From Natrarchaeobius oligotrophus (lineage in GTDB: Archaea > Halobacteriota > Halobacteria > Halobacteriales > Natrialbaceae), in contig NZ_REFZ01000007.1 in assembly GCF_003841465.1 (NCBI RefSeq), positions 1-64,000 on the forward strand: a stretch of 64,000 bases of DNA. The letters are read 5' to 3'. The notes beneath the pieces are model-generated. The model was given only the letters and a program-made list of their open reading frames with translations. It ran no database searches and had not been told where the DNA came from. A program made the translations under genes and the position numbers. This document shows, one piece after another, positions 42,636 to 53,023 of the stretch. Positions within the stretch are counted from its first letter, which is position 1. Each line of letters begins with the position of its first letter.

Positions 42636-43922
42636 TCAGCCGCTGCGCCGGGTGTCGACCAGTTCGATCGCGACCTCGAGTTGGATTCCGGCGGCCGTCT
42701 CGAGACGTTCTCGTACGTCGTCGGCGAAGTCGGACGGTTCCGTCTGCCCGGGTGGCCGCTCGACGAGCACGGTGACCTGCGGCCGGTTTCCCGCGTAGAC
42801 GTCGACGAGTTCGTACTCGACGCGTTCCTCCCGAAACTCGAGGCCGCCGTACGCCGGATCGTCGCTCATCGCCTCGAGTTCCGTCTTCACGTCGTGTTCG
42901 ACGGCGGCGGTCTGGTACGTTCCGTAGGTGACGCCGCCCAGAACGACCGAGAGGACGGCGATGGCGACGACGAGAACGACGACGCGCGATCGCAGCCGTC
43001 CGTAGACGTGCTCGACCTTCGAGCCGCGGTGTGGACGGTAGCCCGAGAGCCACAGCACGATCAGGGCGGTGAGGTTGATCGAGAGGAGGTTGACGAGGAC
43101 GAGCGTCCCCGCCGTGACGACGACCGTCGGATGTCCCCAGGCGACGCCGAGGCCGACCGTCGCCGCCGGCGGGACGAGGGCGACCGCGATCGCGACGCCG
43201 ACGAGCACCGATCCGACGTTTCGGACGAGGCTGACGACGCCCGCGACGCCCGATCCGAGCGCGAGAAACAGCGCGAGCAAGTCGGGCGTGATTCGCTCTC
43301 GAATCTGCGGGACCGTGGTGATGTCGAACCCCGGTGCCAACAGTATCGTCCCCCGGAGGAGCCAGCCGATCAGCGCCGCGGTCGCGACGGCGGCGACGAG
43401 ACCGGCGACCTGCAGGAACACGCCGCGAGCCGCGAGTTCGTCGTCGTCGACCACGACGCCGACGCTCGCGGCGAGTGCCGGCCCCATCAGCGGTGCGACG
43501 ACCATCGCGCCGATGATCGTCGCCGCGGAATCGAGCAACAACCCGGCCGTGGCGATAGCCGTACTCACCACGAGGAGGACGAAGTACGTCGACGCGGCGG
43601 GCGCGAGGTCGGCCGCTCGCGCCCTGAGTTCCTCGCGCGAGATTCGCGTCCCGGAGAATCGCCCAGCGAGCGCTTCCGCTCGGCTCGAGACGATGGTTTC
43701 CGCCGCCGTCACGACCGTGTACGAGTCCTCGTCGAAGCCGGCGTCGCGAAGTCCCGCGAGCAACGGCTCGACGGCGGCCGGCGGGACGGGGATCGACACG
43801 ATCGCCTCGAACTCGCCGCGGCTCGTCTCCTCGGAGACCGCGTAGTCGACGCCCGTTCGATCGGCCGTCTCGAGGACGAGTTCCAGATCGCCCTGCGGGA
43901 CGAACACCTGCACCAGACGCAT
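42636..43922 (-). CDS. TIGR00341 / DUF389 membrane protein
   Basis: A 428-residue protein. The N-terminal 75 residues form an ACT-like cytosolic domain (MRLVQVFVPQGDLELVLETA). The membrane part (about 105-330, seven to eight helices) carries the DUF389 motifs LDSAATIIGAMVVAPLMGPA, SVLVGVAIAVALVPPAATVG, and LLSINLTALIVLWLSGYRP. The C-terminal 100 residues are soluble. The family is widespread in haloarchaea with no established function. It lies 52 nt downstream of the eIF-2B-like gene on the same strand. Confidence 0.87.
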   Translation of the reverse strand: MRLVQVFVPQGDLELVLETADRTGVDYAVSEETSRGEFEAIVSIPVPPAAVEPLLAGLRDAGFDEDSYTVVTAAETIVSSRAEALAGRFSGTRISREELRARAADLAPAASTYFVLLVVSTAIATAGLLLDSAATIIGAMVVAPLMGPALAASVGVVVDDDELAARGVFLQVAGLVAAVATAALIGWLLRGTILLAPGFDITTVPQIRERITPDLLALFLALGSGVAGVVSLVRNVGSVLVGVAIAVALVPPAATVGLGVAWGHPTVVVTAGTLVLVNLLSINLTALIVLWLSGYRPHRGSKVEHVYGRLRSRVVVLVVAIAVLSVVLGGVTYGTYQTAAVEHDVKTELEAMSDDPAYGGLEFREERVEYELVDVYAGNRPQVTVLVERPPGQTEPSDFADDVRERLETAAGIQLEVAIELVDTRRSG

Positions 43923-43974
43923 ACGCCCCGTTCACCGCGAGCGACGATATGCTGTGGCCATCGCAGGCCGACTG

Positions 43975-44826
43975 TCAGAACGGTTGACGTCCGTCGTCGG
44001 TGATCACGCTCTCGAGCAGCGAGACCGGCGTCGCGTCGTAGGCCGGATTCTCGACGGCGAACCCGTCGGCGGGCTCGGACATGACCTCGACGCTCGAGCG
44101 AAAGTCGTTCTCGAAGACGAACCCCTCGGCGACGATCTTCGACGCCGATCCCAGCACGGTAACGGGAACGTCGAGTTGATCCGCGGTCGCGGCGATCGGC
44201 AGCGTTCCGACGCGGTTGTACAGGGTGTCCTCGACGATGCAGTCCATCCCGACGACCACGCGGTCGCACTCCTCGAGGTAGACGCCGTGGGCGCTGTCGG
44301 TGATCAGCGTGGCGTCGACGTCGTCGACGGTTGCGAGCCGCCGCGCCGTCTTGCGGCCGATGTACCGCGGTCTGGCTTCCGTGACGTAGACGTCGAAGGA
44401 CTTTCCGGCGTCGGTCGCCCGTTCGAGGGCTTCGATCACCGTCGAGGAGAAGTCGTGAGTCAGAAGCGTCGCGCCGTCTTCGAGGATCTCGGCCGCGTTC
44501 TCGGCGGCGAGTCGCTTTCCCGACTCGACCGTATCGACCACCCAGGCGATCCGCTCTCGCGTCAACCGTTTGGCCTCCTCGACCGTCTCCGGATCCTCGT
44601 CCGCGACGTTTTCGACGACCGATCGGATCGCGTTCTGGAGCGAGGCGTGAGAGGGGTTGGCCCGCCGAAGCGCGTCGCCGTTTTGTTCGAGCGAGCGGAG
44701 ATACTCCTCGACGGTGGCGAACTCCCGTTCGGTCAGCTCCTCGAGGGCGCGCGCCGCGCGGATGGCGACCACCGAGGAGCTGTGCGTCTGCATCGCCTGA
44801 ATCTCCTCGACCGTCTCGTCGATCAT
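43975..44826 (-). CDS. eIF-2B alpha/beta/delta-like protein (ribose-1,5-bisphosphate isomerase family)
   Basis: A 283-residue protein of the eIF-2B/MtnA/R15P isomerase superfamily. An N-terminal helical domain (about 1-115) precedes the Rossmann-like domain with VYVTEARPRYIGRKTARRL, ITDSAHGVYLEECDRVVVGM, and VTVLGSASKIVAEGFVFEND. It is shorter than typical e2b2 ribose-1,5-bisphosphate isomerases, so either a nucleotide-salvage isomerase or an uncharacterised homologue is possible. Archaea do not use eIF2B as bacteria lack it and eukaryotes do, so the name reflects homology only. The ATG at 44826 (MIDETVEEIQAM) is preferred over an upstream start. Confidence 0.82.
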   Translation of the reverse strand: MIDETVEEIQAMQTHSSSVVAIRAARALEELTEREFATVEEYLRSLEQNGDALRRANPSHASLQNAIRSVVENVADEDPETVEEAKRLTRERIAWVVDTVESGKRLAAENAAEILEDGATLLTHDFSSTVIEALERATDAGKSFDVYVTEARPRYIGRKTARRLATVDDVDATLITDSAHGVYLEECDRVVVGMDCIVEDTLYNRVGTLPIAATADQLDVPVTVLGSASKIVAEGFVFENDFRSSVEVMSEPADGFAVENPAYDATPVSLLESVITDDGRQPF

Positions 44827-44967
44827 ACCAGAGAGGATTTCGGTCAGCGTCAAAGGTGTTCCGGGTGATCCACGCGACGACGGAGAGACGCCGTCGGGGT
44901 CGACGACGTAGCGGTTGCAGGCCGAACCGTCATCGGTTTTGCACTCGCCCGCGCGCGTACGTGAAGC

Positions 44968-44974
44968 TTTATAT
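44968..44974 (+). promoter_or_regulatory. TATA element of the gyrBA operon
   Basis: TTTATAT at 44968-44974, about 36 nt before the gyrB ATG at 45007, predicts a 5' leader of about ten bases. Confidence 0.6.
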
Positions 44975-45006
44975 GTGACCGTCCACTACCCGAAAGCAGG
45001 TTTCTC

Positions 45007-46941
45007 ATGTCCCAGGATAGCGAGTACGGCGCCGGACAGATCCAGGTTCTGGAAGGCCTGGAGGCCGTGCGAAAGCGACCGGCGATGTACATCGGTTCTA
45101 CCGACTCTCGAGGGCTCCACCATCTCGTCTACGAAGTGGTGGACAACTCGATCGACGAGGCACTGGCGGGCTACTGCGACGACATCACCGTCACGATCCA
45201 CGACGACGGTTCGGTGAGCGTCGCGGACGACGGGCGAGGCATCCCCGTCGACACTCACGAAGAGTACGACCGTCCCGCACTCGAGGTGATTCTCACCGTC
45301 CTCCACGCGGGCGGTAAGTTCGACAACAAATCCTACCAGGTCTCGGGCGGGCTCCACGGCGTCGGCGTGAGCGTCGTCAACGCCCTCTCGGCGCGACTCG
45401 CGGTCGAGGTCAAACGCGACGGCGGCGTCTACCGTCACTCCTTCGAGGCGGGCGAACCCGTCGGCGACATGGAGCTGGTCCGGGAGATGGACGCCGACGA
45501 GGAGACCGGAACCGAGATCCGGTTCTGGCCCGACGACGACATCTTCGAGACCGACGAGTTCGCTTTCTCGACGCTGTCGAACCGACTCCGAGAGCTCGCC
45601 TTCCTCAACTCGGGCGTCCGGATCACGCTTTGCGACGAGCGCGCGGACGCCGACGACGCCTCGACTCCCGTCGAGGAGACCTACGAGTACCAGGGCGGCA
45701 TCCGCGAGTTCGTCGAGTACCTGAACGAGACGCGCTCGGTGATGCACGACGACGTCATCTACTTCGAAGACGAGGCCCAGAACATCCACGTCGAGGTGGC
45801 GATGCAGGCCACGGAAGATCTCCAGGGCTCGATCCACGCCTTCGCGAACAACATCAACACGCGCGAGGGCGGCTCGCACCTCACGGGCTTCAAGACCGCG
45901 CTGACCCGGACGGTCAACGACTACGCCAACGAAAACGACCTCCTCTCGGACCTCGAGAACAACCTCAAAGGCGAGGACATCCGCGAGGGGCTGACGGCGG
46001 TCATCTCGGTCAAACACCCCGACCCGCAGTTCGAGGGCCAGACCAAGACCAAACTCGGTAACTCGGAAGTTCGCGGCATCGTCGAGAGCGCGATGCACGA
46101 GGGGCTCGGCACCTACTTCGAGGAGCACCCCGACACCGCCCAGGCGATCGTGATGAAAGCCGTCGAGGCTGCGAAAGCCAGGATGGCGGCCCAGAAGGCA
46201 GAGGAGCTGACGCGGCGCAAGTCGGCGCTCGAGTCGACGTCGCTGCCGGGCAAGCTCGCGGACTGTCAGACCAAAGATCCCGAGGAGGCGGAGCTGTTCA
46301 TCGCGGAGGGTGACTCCGCGGGCGGCAGCGCCAAGCAGGCTCGCGATCCGGAGTTCCAGGCGGTCCTCCCGATCAAGGGGAAGATCCTCAACGTCGAGAA
46401 ACACCGCCTCGACCGGATCCTCGAGAACGACGAGATCCGGAACATGATCACCGCTATCGGGGCGGGGATCGGCGACGAGTTCGACGTCGAGAACGTCCGC
46501 TACAAGAAGATCATCATGGCGACGGACGCCGACGTCGACGGTGCCCACATCCGGACGCTCATGCTGACGTTCTTCTACCGGCACATGCGGCCGTTGCTCG
46601 AGGGCGGCTACGTCTACGCGACCCAGCCGCCGCTGTATCGCATCCGCTATCGCGGCGAGACCTACGACGCGATGACCGACGTCGAACGCGACGAGATCGT
46701 CGAGGAGAAGTGCGACGGCAACCCCTCTCAGGTCCAGCGGTTCAAGGGCCTCGGCGAGATGAATCCCGAGCAGCTGTGGGAGACGACGATGAATCCGGAA
46801 AATCGCATCCTCAAACAGATCACGGTCGAGGACGCCGCCGCGGCGGACAAGATGTTCTCCGTGCTGATGGGCGACGCCGTCGAACCGCGCAAGCAGTTCA
46901 TCAAAGACCACGCTCCGGAGGCGGAATGGATCGACATCTGA
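45007..46941 (+). CDS. gyrB: DNA gyrase subunit B
   Basis: A 644-residue ATPase subunit of the bacterial-type gyrase that haloarchaea acquired, which introduces negative supercoils. The GHKL ATPase domain has [33 protein letters not shown] with the catalytic Glu, and [15 protein letters not shown]. The transducer domain follows. The TOPRIM domain has [20 protein letters not shown] and [13 protein letters not shown], with the metal site in [16 protein letters not shown]. Length is normal for type without the E. coli insertion. gyrA follows after 22 nt that include a strong GAGGTGAGG ribosome binding site. Haloarchaeal GyrB is the target of novobiocin. Confidence 0.98.
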   Translation: MSQDSEYGAGQIQVLEGLEAVRKRPAMYIGSTDSRGLHHLVYEVVDNSIDEALAGYCDDITVTIHDDGSVSVADDGRGIPVDTHEEYDRPALEVILTVLHAGGKFDNKSYQVSGGLHGVGVSVVNALSARLAVEVKRDGGVYRHSFEAGEPVGDMELVREMDADEETGTEIRFWPDDDIFETDEFAFSTLSNRLRELAFLNSGVRITLCDERADADDASTPVEETYEYQGGIREFVEYLNETRSVMHDDVIYFEDEAQNIHVEVAMQATEDLQGSIHAFANNINTREGGSHLTGFKTALTRTVNDYANENDLLSDLENNLKGEDIREGLTAVISVKHPDPQFEGQTKTKLGNSEVRGIVESAMHEGLGTYFEEHPDTAQAIVMKAVEAAKARMAAQKAEELTRRKSALESTSLPGKLADCQTKDPEEAELFIAEGDSAGGSAKQARDPEFQAVLPIKGKILNVEKHRLDRILENDEIRNMITAIGAGIGDEFDVENVRYKKIIMATDADVDGAHIRTLMLTFFYRHMRPLLEGGYVYATQPPLYRIRYRGETYDAMTDVERDEIVEEKCDGNPSQVQRFKGLGEMNPEQLWETTMNPENRILKQITVEDAAAADKMFSVLMGDAVEPRKQFIKDHAPEAEWIDI

Positions 46942-46963
46942 GAGGCGAGGTGAGGTAACAACA

Positions 46964-49471
46964 ATGAGTTCAGACGTACCCGATCCGACAGACGTAGAGG
47001 CTCGAGCGGTCGAGAACGTCCGTATCGAGGACGAGATGGAACAGAGCTACATCGACTACGCGATGTCCGTCATCGCGGGTCGCGCCCTCCCGGACGTCCG
47101 GGACGGGCTGAAACCCGTCCACCGGCGCATCCTGTACGCGATGCACGAGATGGGCGTCACGAGCGGCTCGAGTCACCGCAAGTCCTCCTCGATCGTCGGG
47201 GAGACGATGGGTGACTACCACCCGCACGGCGACAGCGCGATCTACGACACGCTCGTGCGGATGGCCCAGGACTTCTCGATGCGGTATCCGCTGGTCGACG
47301 GCCAGGGTAACTTCGGCTCGATGGACGGCGACCCGGCCGCGGCACCCCGGTACACCGAGGCCAGGATGGCCCCCGTCTCGGAGGAGCTGCTCGAGGACAT
47401 CGAGAAGGACACCGTCGACTTTCAGTCGAACTACGACGACCGACTGCAGGAGCCGGTCGTCCTGCCGTCGGCGTTTCCGAACCTCCTCGTGAACGGCTCC
47501 TCGGGAATCGCGGTCGGCATGTCGACGAACATCCCGCCGCACAACCTGGGCGAAGTGGTCGACGCGACGATCGAGTTGATCGACGATCCGGACGCGACGG
47601 TCGAGGACCTGATGGACCACGTCAAGGGACCGGACTTTCCGACGGGTGCGAACATCGTCGGCCGCGACGCCATCTACTCGGCGTACAAGACCGGCCGCGG
47701 ACGCATCCGCGTGCGCGCCGAGTTCGAGGTCGAGGAGTGGAAAAACGGCCGCGAACGAATCGTCATCACGGAACTGCCATACCAGGCGAACAAAGCCCGG
47801 ATGGTCGAGCGAATCGCAGAGGACGTCAACGAGGGCGAGATCGAGGGTATCTCGGACCTCCGGGACGAGTCCGACCGCGACGGCGTTCGGATCGTCGTCG
47901 AGTGCAACCGCGGCGCGAACGTCGAGGTCGTCAAGAACAAACTGCTCGAGAACCACCTCGAGAAGACCTTCGGCGTCATCAACCTCGCACTGGTCGACGG
48001 CCAGCCACAGGTGCTCTCGCTCAAAGAGACCCTGGAGGAGTACATCGCTCACCGCCGTGAGGTCGTCCGTCGGCGCAGCGAGTACGACCTCTCCGAAGCG
48101 AAAGAGCGCGCGCACATCCTCGAGGGACGGCTCAAGGCGGTCGAAAACGCCGAGGAGGTCGTCGACCTGATCAGAAACAGCGAGGATCGGACCGAGGCGA
48201 AAGCGGGATTATCCGACGAGTTCGGCTTCTCGGAAGCCCAGGCGGAACACATCGTTCGCATGCAACTCGGCAGCCTCACCTCGATGGAGGCGGCCGAGAT
48301 CGAAGACGAGTACGAGGACGTCACCGCGGAGATCGAACGCCTGACGGAGATCCTCGAAAGCGAACGGGAACTGCTCTCGGTGATCAAAGACGAACTGCGG
48401 GAGATCAAAGCCGAGTACGCCGACGACCGACGAACCTCGATCGTCGAGGATCAGGGAACGGTCACCCACGAGGACCTCATCCCGGAGGAGGAGGTGTTCG
48501 TCGTCATGACCGAAGACGACTACGTCAAGCGGATGCCGATCGAGCAGTTCGATCCGCAGGGACGGGGCGGCAAGGGTATCATCGGCGCGGACGTCAAAGA
48601 CGGTGACCGCATCTCGACGGTCTTCCGTGCGAACACCCACGACTACCTGCTGTGCTTTACCAACCGGGGGAAAGTCTACCGGCTCAAGACCTACGAGATC
48701 CCGGAGATGGGACGGACCGCACGCGGTAAGTCCGCGGTCAACATTCTCGACCTCGAGGCCGACGAGGACATCACCGCGATCGTCGACACGGACGCCTTCG
48801 GCGACGGCGAGTACGTGACGATGGCAACTCGACACGGCTACGTCAAGCGCACCGCTGGCGGGGAGTTCGACAACATCCGCTCGACCGGGATCATCGCGGC
48901 CGACCTGGAGGAAGGCGACGAACTCGTCGACGTCGAGGTGACCGACGGCTCGCAGGATCTGGTCATCGCGACCGAACACGGGATGACGATCCGATTCGAC
49001 GAGGACGAGGTCCGGGCGATGGGCCGCAACGCCCGCGGCGTCAACGGCATCGACCTCGAGGGCGACGACGCGGTCGCCGGTCTCGTTGCGACCGACGAGG
49101 ACGACGAGCGGGCGCTGTTGACGGTCACGCGCAACGGGTACGGAAAGCGAACGCTCCTCTCGGAGTATCGCACCCAGTCGCGCTACGGGAAAGGACTGAT
49201 CGACATCAAGACGGGCGACCGAAACGGCTCGGTCACGGCGGCGAAGGCGGTGGCGGCCGACGACCAGCTCGTGGTGATGAGCGAACGCGGACAGATCGTT
49301 CGCACGCGCGTCGACGAGATCTCGACGGTCGGGCGCAACACGATGGGCGTCATCGTGATGGACGTCGAGGACGGCGACGCCGTCGCGAGCGTCGACGTGA
49401 TTTCGGCGGAATCGATCGCGGCCGATTCCGAAGGCGATCCGGCGGACGAGTCGACGGACGAGAGCCCGTAA
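46964..49471 (+). CDS. gyrA: DNA gyrase subunit A
   Basis: An 835-residue cleavage/wrapping subunit. The winged-helix active site includes [20 protein letters not shown] and the catalytic Tyr in [12 protein letters not shown]. The coiled-coil tower is seen at about residues 370-490. The GyrA-box QGRGGKG, needed for DNA wrapping, is present at about residue 530, and six beta-pinwheel blades ([20 protein letters not shown] and similar repeats) follow. The last 20 residues are acidic. The ATG at 46964 follows a purine-rich ribosome binding site. It works with GyrB as a heterotetramer. Confidence 0.98.
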   Translation: MSSDVPDPTDVEARAVENVRIEDEMEQSYIDYAMSVIAGRALPDVRDGLKPVHRRILYAMHEMGVTSGSSHRKSSSIVGETMGDYHPHGDSAIYDTLVRMAQDFSMRYPLVDGQGNFGSMDGDPAAAPRYTEARMAPVSEELLEDIEKDTVDFQSNYDDRLQEPVVLPSAFPNLLVNGSSGIAVGMSTNIPPHNLGEVVDATIELIDDPDATVEDLMDHVKGPDFPTGANIVGRDAIYSAYKTGRGRIRVRAEFEVEEWKNGRERIVITELPYQANKARMVERIAEDVNEGEIEGISDLRDESDRDGVRIVVECNRGANVEVVKNKLLENHLEKTFGVINLALVDGQPQVLSLKETLEEYIAHRREVVRRRSEYDLSEAKERAHILEGRLKAVENAEEVVDLIRNSEDRTEAKAGLSDEFGFSEAQAEHIVRMQLGSLTSMEAAEIEDEYEDVTAEIERLTEILESERELLSVIKDELREIKAEYADDRRTSIVEDQGTVTHEDLIPEEEVFVVMTEDDYVKRMPIEQFDPQGRGGKGIIGADVKDGDRISTVFRANTHDYLLCFTNRGKVYRLKTYEIPEMGRTARGKSAVNILDLEADEDITAIVDTDAFGDGEYVTMATRHGYVKRTAGGEFDNIRSTGIIAADLEEGDELVDVEVTDGSQDLVIATEHGMTIRFDEDEVRAMGRNARGVNGIDLEGDDAVAGLVATDEDDERALLTVTRNGYGKRTLLSEYRTQSRYGKGLIDIKTGDRNGSVTAAKAVAADDQLVVMSERGQIVRTRVDEISTVGRNTMGVIVMDVEDGDAVASVDVISAESIAADSEGDPADESTDESP

Positions 49472-49619
49472 AAGAGCGTGCGTCGTCCCGTTGCGATCGG
49501 TACCGGACCGAACGGTTGCGGTCGGTCGAACCGCGATTCGGATACTCTTCCGGCGGAAACGAGTTCGGAGATCGAGAGCGAAAAGAGAGAGCGACCGTTT
49601 TCGAGGCGCGTCGGTCGCG

Positions 49620-50153
49620 TCAGTGTTCGGGTTCCTCGGCGGGCGCGATCATGTCGTCGATGCGGAGGATGAGAATGTTGTTGGTGTCGTCTTTTCCGTC
49701 GACGCGTCCCTCGACGACGAGTTTCGACAGCGGCGTCGGACCGACGGTGACCGAGTCGTCCTCGGAGATGTCGCCGATCGTCCCCTGCATGTGGATCTCG
49801 GCCCGACAGAGCTCCGGGTGGTGGACGCTCGAGAGATCGATCTCTTCGACGATGACGTCCTCGACGGGTTCGCCTTCGTGCTCGAGCGGAACCGAGGCGG
49901 GATCGTCCATCTGCTGGATTTCGAGGGCTTCGTAGGCCGCGGCGGTCGGCTTGTAGCCACCTTTCGGGCCGGGTACGCCCTCTACCAGCTGGAGGGCTTT
50001 GAGACTCTGCATCTGGTTACGAATCGTTCCCGGATTGCGGTCGACCTGTTCTGCGATGTCTTCGCCTTTGATCGCGTCCTCGGACTCCTTGTGGAGGTTC
50101 GTCAGGGCGCGAAGGATTTTCTTCTGGCTCGGAGTCAGTTCGATGGATGACAT
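49620..50153 (-). CDS. HTH transcriptional regulator (Rrf2/ArsR-like winged helix)
   Basis: A 177-residue regulator. The N-terminal winged helix (about 1-75) reads SIELTPSQKKILRALTNLHK, then GEDIAEQVDRNPGTIRNQMQ and GPKGGYKPTAAAYEAL. The C-terminal 100 residues are a small-molecule or dimerisation domain (EIHMQGTIGDISEDDSVTVG, NILILRIDDMIAP) with a beta-rich pattern reminiscent of CBS-like folds. It lies convergent to gyrA, and no target is evident. The ATG at 50153 gives the expected start. Confidence 0.82.
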   Translation of the reverse strand: MSSIELTPSQKKILRALTNLHKESEDAIKGEDIAEQVDRNPGTIRNQMQSLKALQLVEGVPGPKGGYKPTAAAYEALEIQQMDDPASVPLEHEGEPVEDVIVEEIDLSSVHHPELCRAEIHMQGTIGDISEDDSVTVGPTPLSKLVVEGRVDGKDDTNNILILRIDDMIAPAEEPEH

Positions 50154-50244
50154 AGCGAATGGTTCGTAATTGGCTTCCTTAAACCCGACGGGTCGCCAGG
50201 GTTGGTTTTCGGAATTAGCCCCATCGAATCGATCGCGATCGCGC

Positions 50245-51177
50245 CTAAACGGGAACGAGCCAGCCTTCGAGCAGGAGATCGCCGAGGACGTCCTCGAGCA
50301 GGAACATGAGGACGAATCCGTTGGCGAACGCCGCGGCGTTGATTCGCGTCAGCACCGCCTCGGCGTCGAAGCGGATCAGTTCCGCGACCTCGATGAGCAC
50401 CTGCAGGATCGCACCGACGGCGATCGCAAAGAAGAACACGGCGAGCAGGTCCGACTGGGCGAAGCTGCCGATCCACCCGCCCAGGATAACCGGTCCGCCG
50501 GCGATGAGCCCCATCGCGGCGAAGTGATACAGCGGCGGCGTCTCCCTGTCTCTGGCGACGGCGGCGACGACGGTGGGCCCTTCCATCACGTTGTGCAACA
50601 CGAACGCGAGGACGAGCAACATCACCAGCGTCGCATCGCCCTGGACGTAGGCGACGCCGATGCCGAGGCCTTCGCCGATGCTGTGTAGACCGAGCGCGAG
50701 CGCGACGAGGTAGGCGATTTCGAGGCCGCTCTTTTCCGTCGAGGCCATCTTCCGCCCGCGCCACTCGCTCGCGACGTACATGACGGCGAACGTTCCCGCG
50801 ACGCCGACGACGGCGAGCACGACGGCGGCCGACGTGTTTTCGGCCGCACCGGCGTAGTCGGCGATGTCTTCGGTCATCTCGATGGCGATGAACACCAGCA
50901 CGCCGGCCGCCAGCGCGAGAAAGGCGTGGAGGTATCGGGGGTCGAGATCCCGGATGAACGGGAACCAGAGCATCCCGATCGCGACGGGAACGACGCCTGC
51001 GAGCGCGCCGATCACGGTCAGCATCCAGAGAATCTCGAGCGTGCTCGCCTCGTCGACCGACGCGAGATCACCGAACGGCGACGTCAGATACAACAGCCCG
51101 AAGATCGAGAGGAGTATCACCACCGGTCCGAGCGCGAGAACGCTCCTGGGAAGATCGTAGAGAGACCGGCCGCTCAT
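50245..51177 (-). CDS. ZIP-family metal transporter
   Basis: A 310-residue transporter with eight predicted helices. Helix 4 contains ALGLHSIGEGLGIGVAYVQG with the His-x3-Glu metal ligands, and helix 5 contains FVLHNVMEGPTVVA, the second HNxxEG-type motif. These form the binuclear Zn2+/Mn2+/Fe2+ site of ZIPs. The start ATG is at 51177. A TTAGA-N4-TCTAA box lies 50 nt upstream, next to a TATA run (atatatg), the same box found before the DtxR/SirR-type regulator gene, so metal-dependent repression is likely. Confidence 0.92.
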   Translation of the reverse strand: MSGRSLYDLPRSVLALGPVVILLSIFGLLYLTSPFGDLASVDEASTLEILWMLTVIGALAGVVPVAIGMLWFPFIRDLDPRYLHAFLALAAGVLVFIAIEMTEDIADYAGAAENTSAAVVLAVVGVAGTFAVMYVASEWRGRKMASTEKSGLEIAYLVALALGLHSIGEGLGIGVAYVQGDATLVMLLVLAFVLHNVMEGPTVVAAVARDRETPPLYHFAAMGLIAGGPVILGGWIGSFAQSDLLAVFFFAIAVGAILQVLIEVAELIRFDAEAVLTRINAAAFANGFVLMFLLEDVLGDLLLEGWLVPV

Positions 51178-51227
51178 CGGTCCGGCACACCCCCGAGGCT
51201 CTCGAATCGTCGACTCATTACGTATTA

Positions 51228-51241
51228 TTAGACGCCTCTAA
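51228..51241 (-). promoter_or_regulatory. SirR/DtxR-type operator before the ZIP transporter gene
   Basis: TTAGACGCCTCTAA is a TTAGA-N4-TCTAA inverted repeat with perfect 5-bp arms. It sits immediately downstream (in the ZIP gene's direction) of the TATA run atatatgtt. A repressor bound there would block initiation. The identical arms recur at 52018-52031. Confidence 0.72.
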
Positions 51242-51325
51242 ACATATATCTCTTTGGATGATGGAACAGTTCGATCGAATCTAATTCTGGAGGGGGCTGA
51301 TCGTCGCAGTCGCCGGTTTCGTCCC

Positions 51326-52006
51326 CTACTGCTCGAGCTCCGCCGGCTGTGTGACGCGGACGTGACGCGCGACGTCTTCGGGAAGCGAGACGGGGTCGTC
51401 GCGTCCGCTCGCTCTCGCGGTGATCATGCCGAACGGCGCGACCTCGAGAATGTCGAGTTCGACGCCGGGTTCGACGCCGTGGTCGGAGAGATACGAGAGG
51501 ATGTCCGGATCGTGATCGGCGACCTCCTCGACGACGACGACGTCGCCTTCCGTGAACTCCACGACCGACTTGCCGTCCGGGCGTTCCGGCGGCTCGAGGT
51601 CCGCACTCGGGATCGGTGAACCGTGTGGATCGACTTCGGGTTGATCGAGCGCGTCCGCGACTCTGGCCTCGAAGTCCTCGCTGATGTGGTGTTCGAGGCG
51701 ATCCGCTTCCGCGTGGACTTCGGACCAGTCGTAATCGAGGTGTTCGGTGAGATACGCCTCGAGCAGCCGGTGGTGACGGACGATCTCGAGTGCGACGGTC
51801 TCGCCCTCGTCGGTCAGCGTCACCCCGCGGTACTTCTCGCGGTCGATGAGCCCCCGCTCTTCGAGTTTCTCGAGCATACTGGTGACCGTCGGCGACGTGA
51901 CGTCCAGCTCGTCGGCGATCTCGGACGTTTTGATCCGGTCGTCGGTTTCCTGCTGGAGCTGGTAGATCACTTTGAGGTAGTCTTCCATCACGTCGCTCAA
52001 CATCAT
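51326..52006 (-). CDS. DtxR/SirR-family metal-dependent transcriptional regulator
   Basis: A 226-residue repressor. The winged-helix domain (about 1-65) includes LSDVMEDYLKVIYQLQQETD and ELDVTSPTVTSMLEKLEERG. The metal-binding and dimerisation domain (about 66-140) has HHRLLEAYLTEHLDYDWSEV and the His pair in LEHHISEDFE. A C-terminal FeoA/SH3-like domain follows (SVVEFTEGDVVVVEEVADHD, FGMITARASGRDDPV). It should sense Fe2+ or Mn2+ and repress uptake genes. The gene has its own TTAGA-N4-TCTAA box, indicating autoregulation, and the ZIP transporter gene next to it has another. ATG at 52006, with a second ATG immediately following. Confidence 0.93.
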   Translation of the reverse strand: MMLSDVMEDYLKVIYQLQQETDDRIKTSEIADELDVTSPTVTSMLEKLEERGLIDREKYRGVTLTDEGETVALEIVRHHRLLEAYLTEHLDYDWSEVHAEADRLEHHISEDFEARVADALDQPEVDPHGSPIPSADLEPPERPDGKSVVEFTEGDVVVVEEVADHDPDILSYLSDHGVEPGVELDILEVAPFGMITARASGRDDPVSLPEDVARHVRVTQPAELEQ

Positions 52007-52017
52007 CGTACGCGAAT

Positions 52018-52031
52018 TTAGAGCGGTCTAA
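52018..52031 (-). promoter_or_regulatory. SirR/DtxR-type operator before its own regulator gene
   Basis: TTAGAGCGGTCTAA is a perfect TTAGA-N4-TCTAA inverted repeat ending 12 nt before the regulator's ATG. A TATA-like gatttagg lies on its far side, so the site overlaps the start of transcription. Same arms as 51228-51241. Confidence 0.72.
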
Positions 52032-52102
52032 CCCTAAATCTGTCGCCGACCGACGAACGAGTGAGTCGTCACGACAAAGCACCTGGCGGGCGTAGGTCGC
52101 GT

Positions 52103-53023
52103 ATGGATTCGACCGTTCGAATCATCGGCGTGCCGATGGACTACGGAGCCGATCGCCGCGGCGTCGACATGGGCCCGTCGGCGATCCGCTACGGCGGCCT
52201 CGCGAGCGAACTCGAGGACGCGGGCGTCGAACCGGTCGACGCCGGCGATCTGCTCGTCCCTCGAGCCGAAGAGCGCGATCCGGACGCCGATCCGCCGACG
52301 CGCGGAACCGCGAAGTTCCTCCGCGAGATCGAGGACGTCTGTTCGCGCCTCGCCGATCAGGTCGCGGACGCGCTCGCGAACGACGCGTTTCCGCTCGTGC
52401 TGGGCGGCGACCACTCGGTCGCGATCGGGTCGATGAACGGCTCGTCGCGGCAAGCGCAACTCGGCGCGATCTGGTTCGACGCTCACGCCGACCTGAACAC
52501 GCCGGAGACGTCCCCCAGCGGGAACGTTCACGGGATGCCGCTGGGCGCGATCCTCGGCCGGGACGTCTTCGGCGAGATGGGGTGGGCTCACGCGCCGAAC
52601 GTCCGCGAGGACGCGATCGCGTACGTCGGCCTTCGGAGTATCGACGAACGGGAGCGCGATCTCGTACGCGACAGCGAGATGACGGCCTTTACGATGGCCG
52701 ATATCGACGAACGGGGGATGACGGCGGTCGTCGAGGACGCCCTCTCGGTCGCCACGAACGACACCGACGGCGTCCACGTCAGCCTCGACCTCGACTGGCT
52801 CGATCCGACGACGGCCCCCGGCGTCGGCACGCCGGTCCGCGGCGGCGTCACCTACCGGGAGGCTCACTCCGCGCTCGAGACCGTCTCGCGCCGCCACGAG
52901 GAGGAGGGCGCGCTCCGCTCGATGGACGTCGTCGAGGTGAACCCGATCCTCGACGAGCGAAACGAGACGGCGACGCTCGCGGCCGAACTCACCGCCAGCG
53001 CGTTCGGCAAGCGAATTCTGTGA
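52103..53023 (+). CDS. rocF: Arginase
   Basis: A 306-residue ureohydrolase that splits arginine into ornithine and urea. The Mn2+ ligands are all visible: GGDHSVAIGS, IWFDAHADLNTPETSPSGNV, and SLDLDWLDPTTAPGVGTP. The SGNVHGMPL segment is the arginase (rather than agmatinase) signature. MDVVEVNPILD is also conserved. The length equals bacterial arginases. The ATG at 52103 gives the usual start (MDSTVRIIGVPMDYG). No other arginine genes are nearby. Confidence 0.92.
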   Translation: MDSTVRIIGVPMDYGADRRGVDMGPSAIRYGGLASELEDAGVEPVDAGDLLVPRAEERDPDADPPTRGTAKFLREIEDVCSRLADQVADALANDAFPLVLGGDHSVAIGSMNGSSRQAQLGAIWFDAHADLNTPETSPSGNVHGMPLGAILGRDVFGEMGWAHAPNVREDAIAYVGLRSIDERERDLVRDSEMTAFTMADIDERGMTAVVEDALSVATNDTDGVHVSLDLDWLDPTTAPGVGTPVRGGVTYREAHSALETVSRRHEEEGALRSMDVVEVNPILDERNETATLAAELTASAFGKRIL

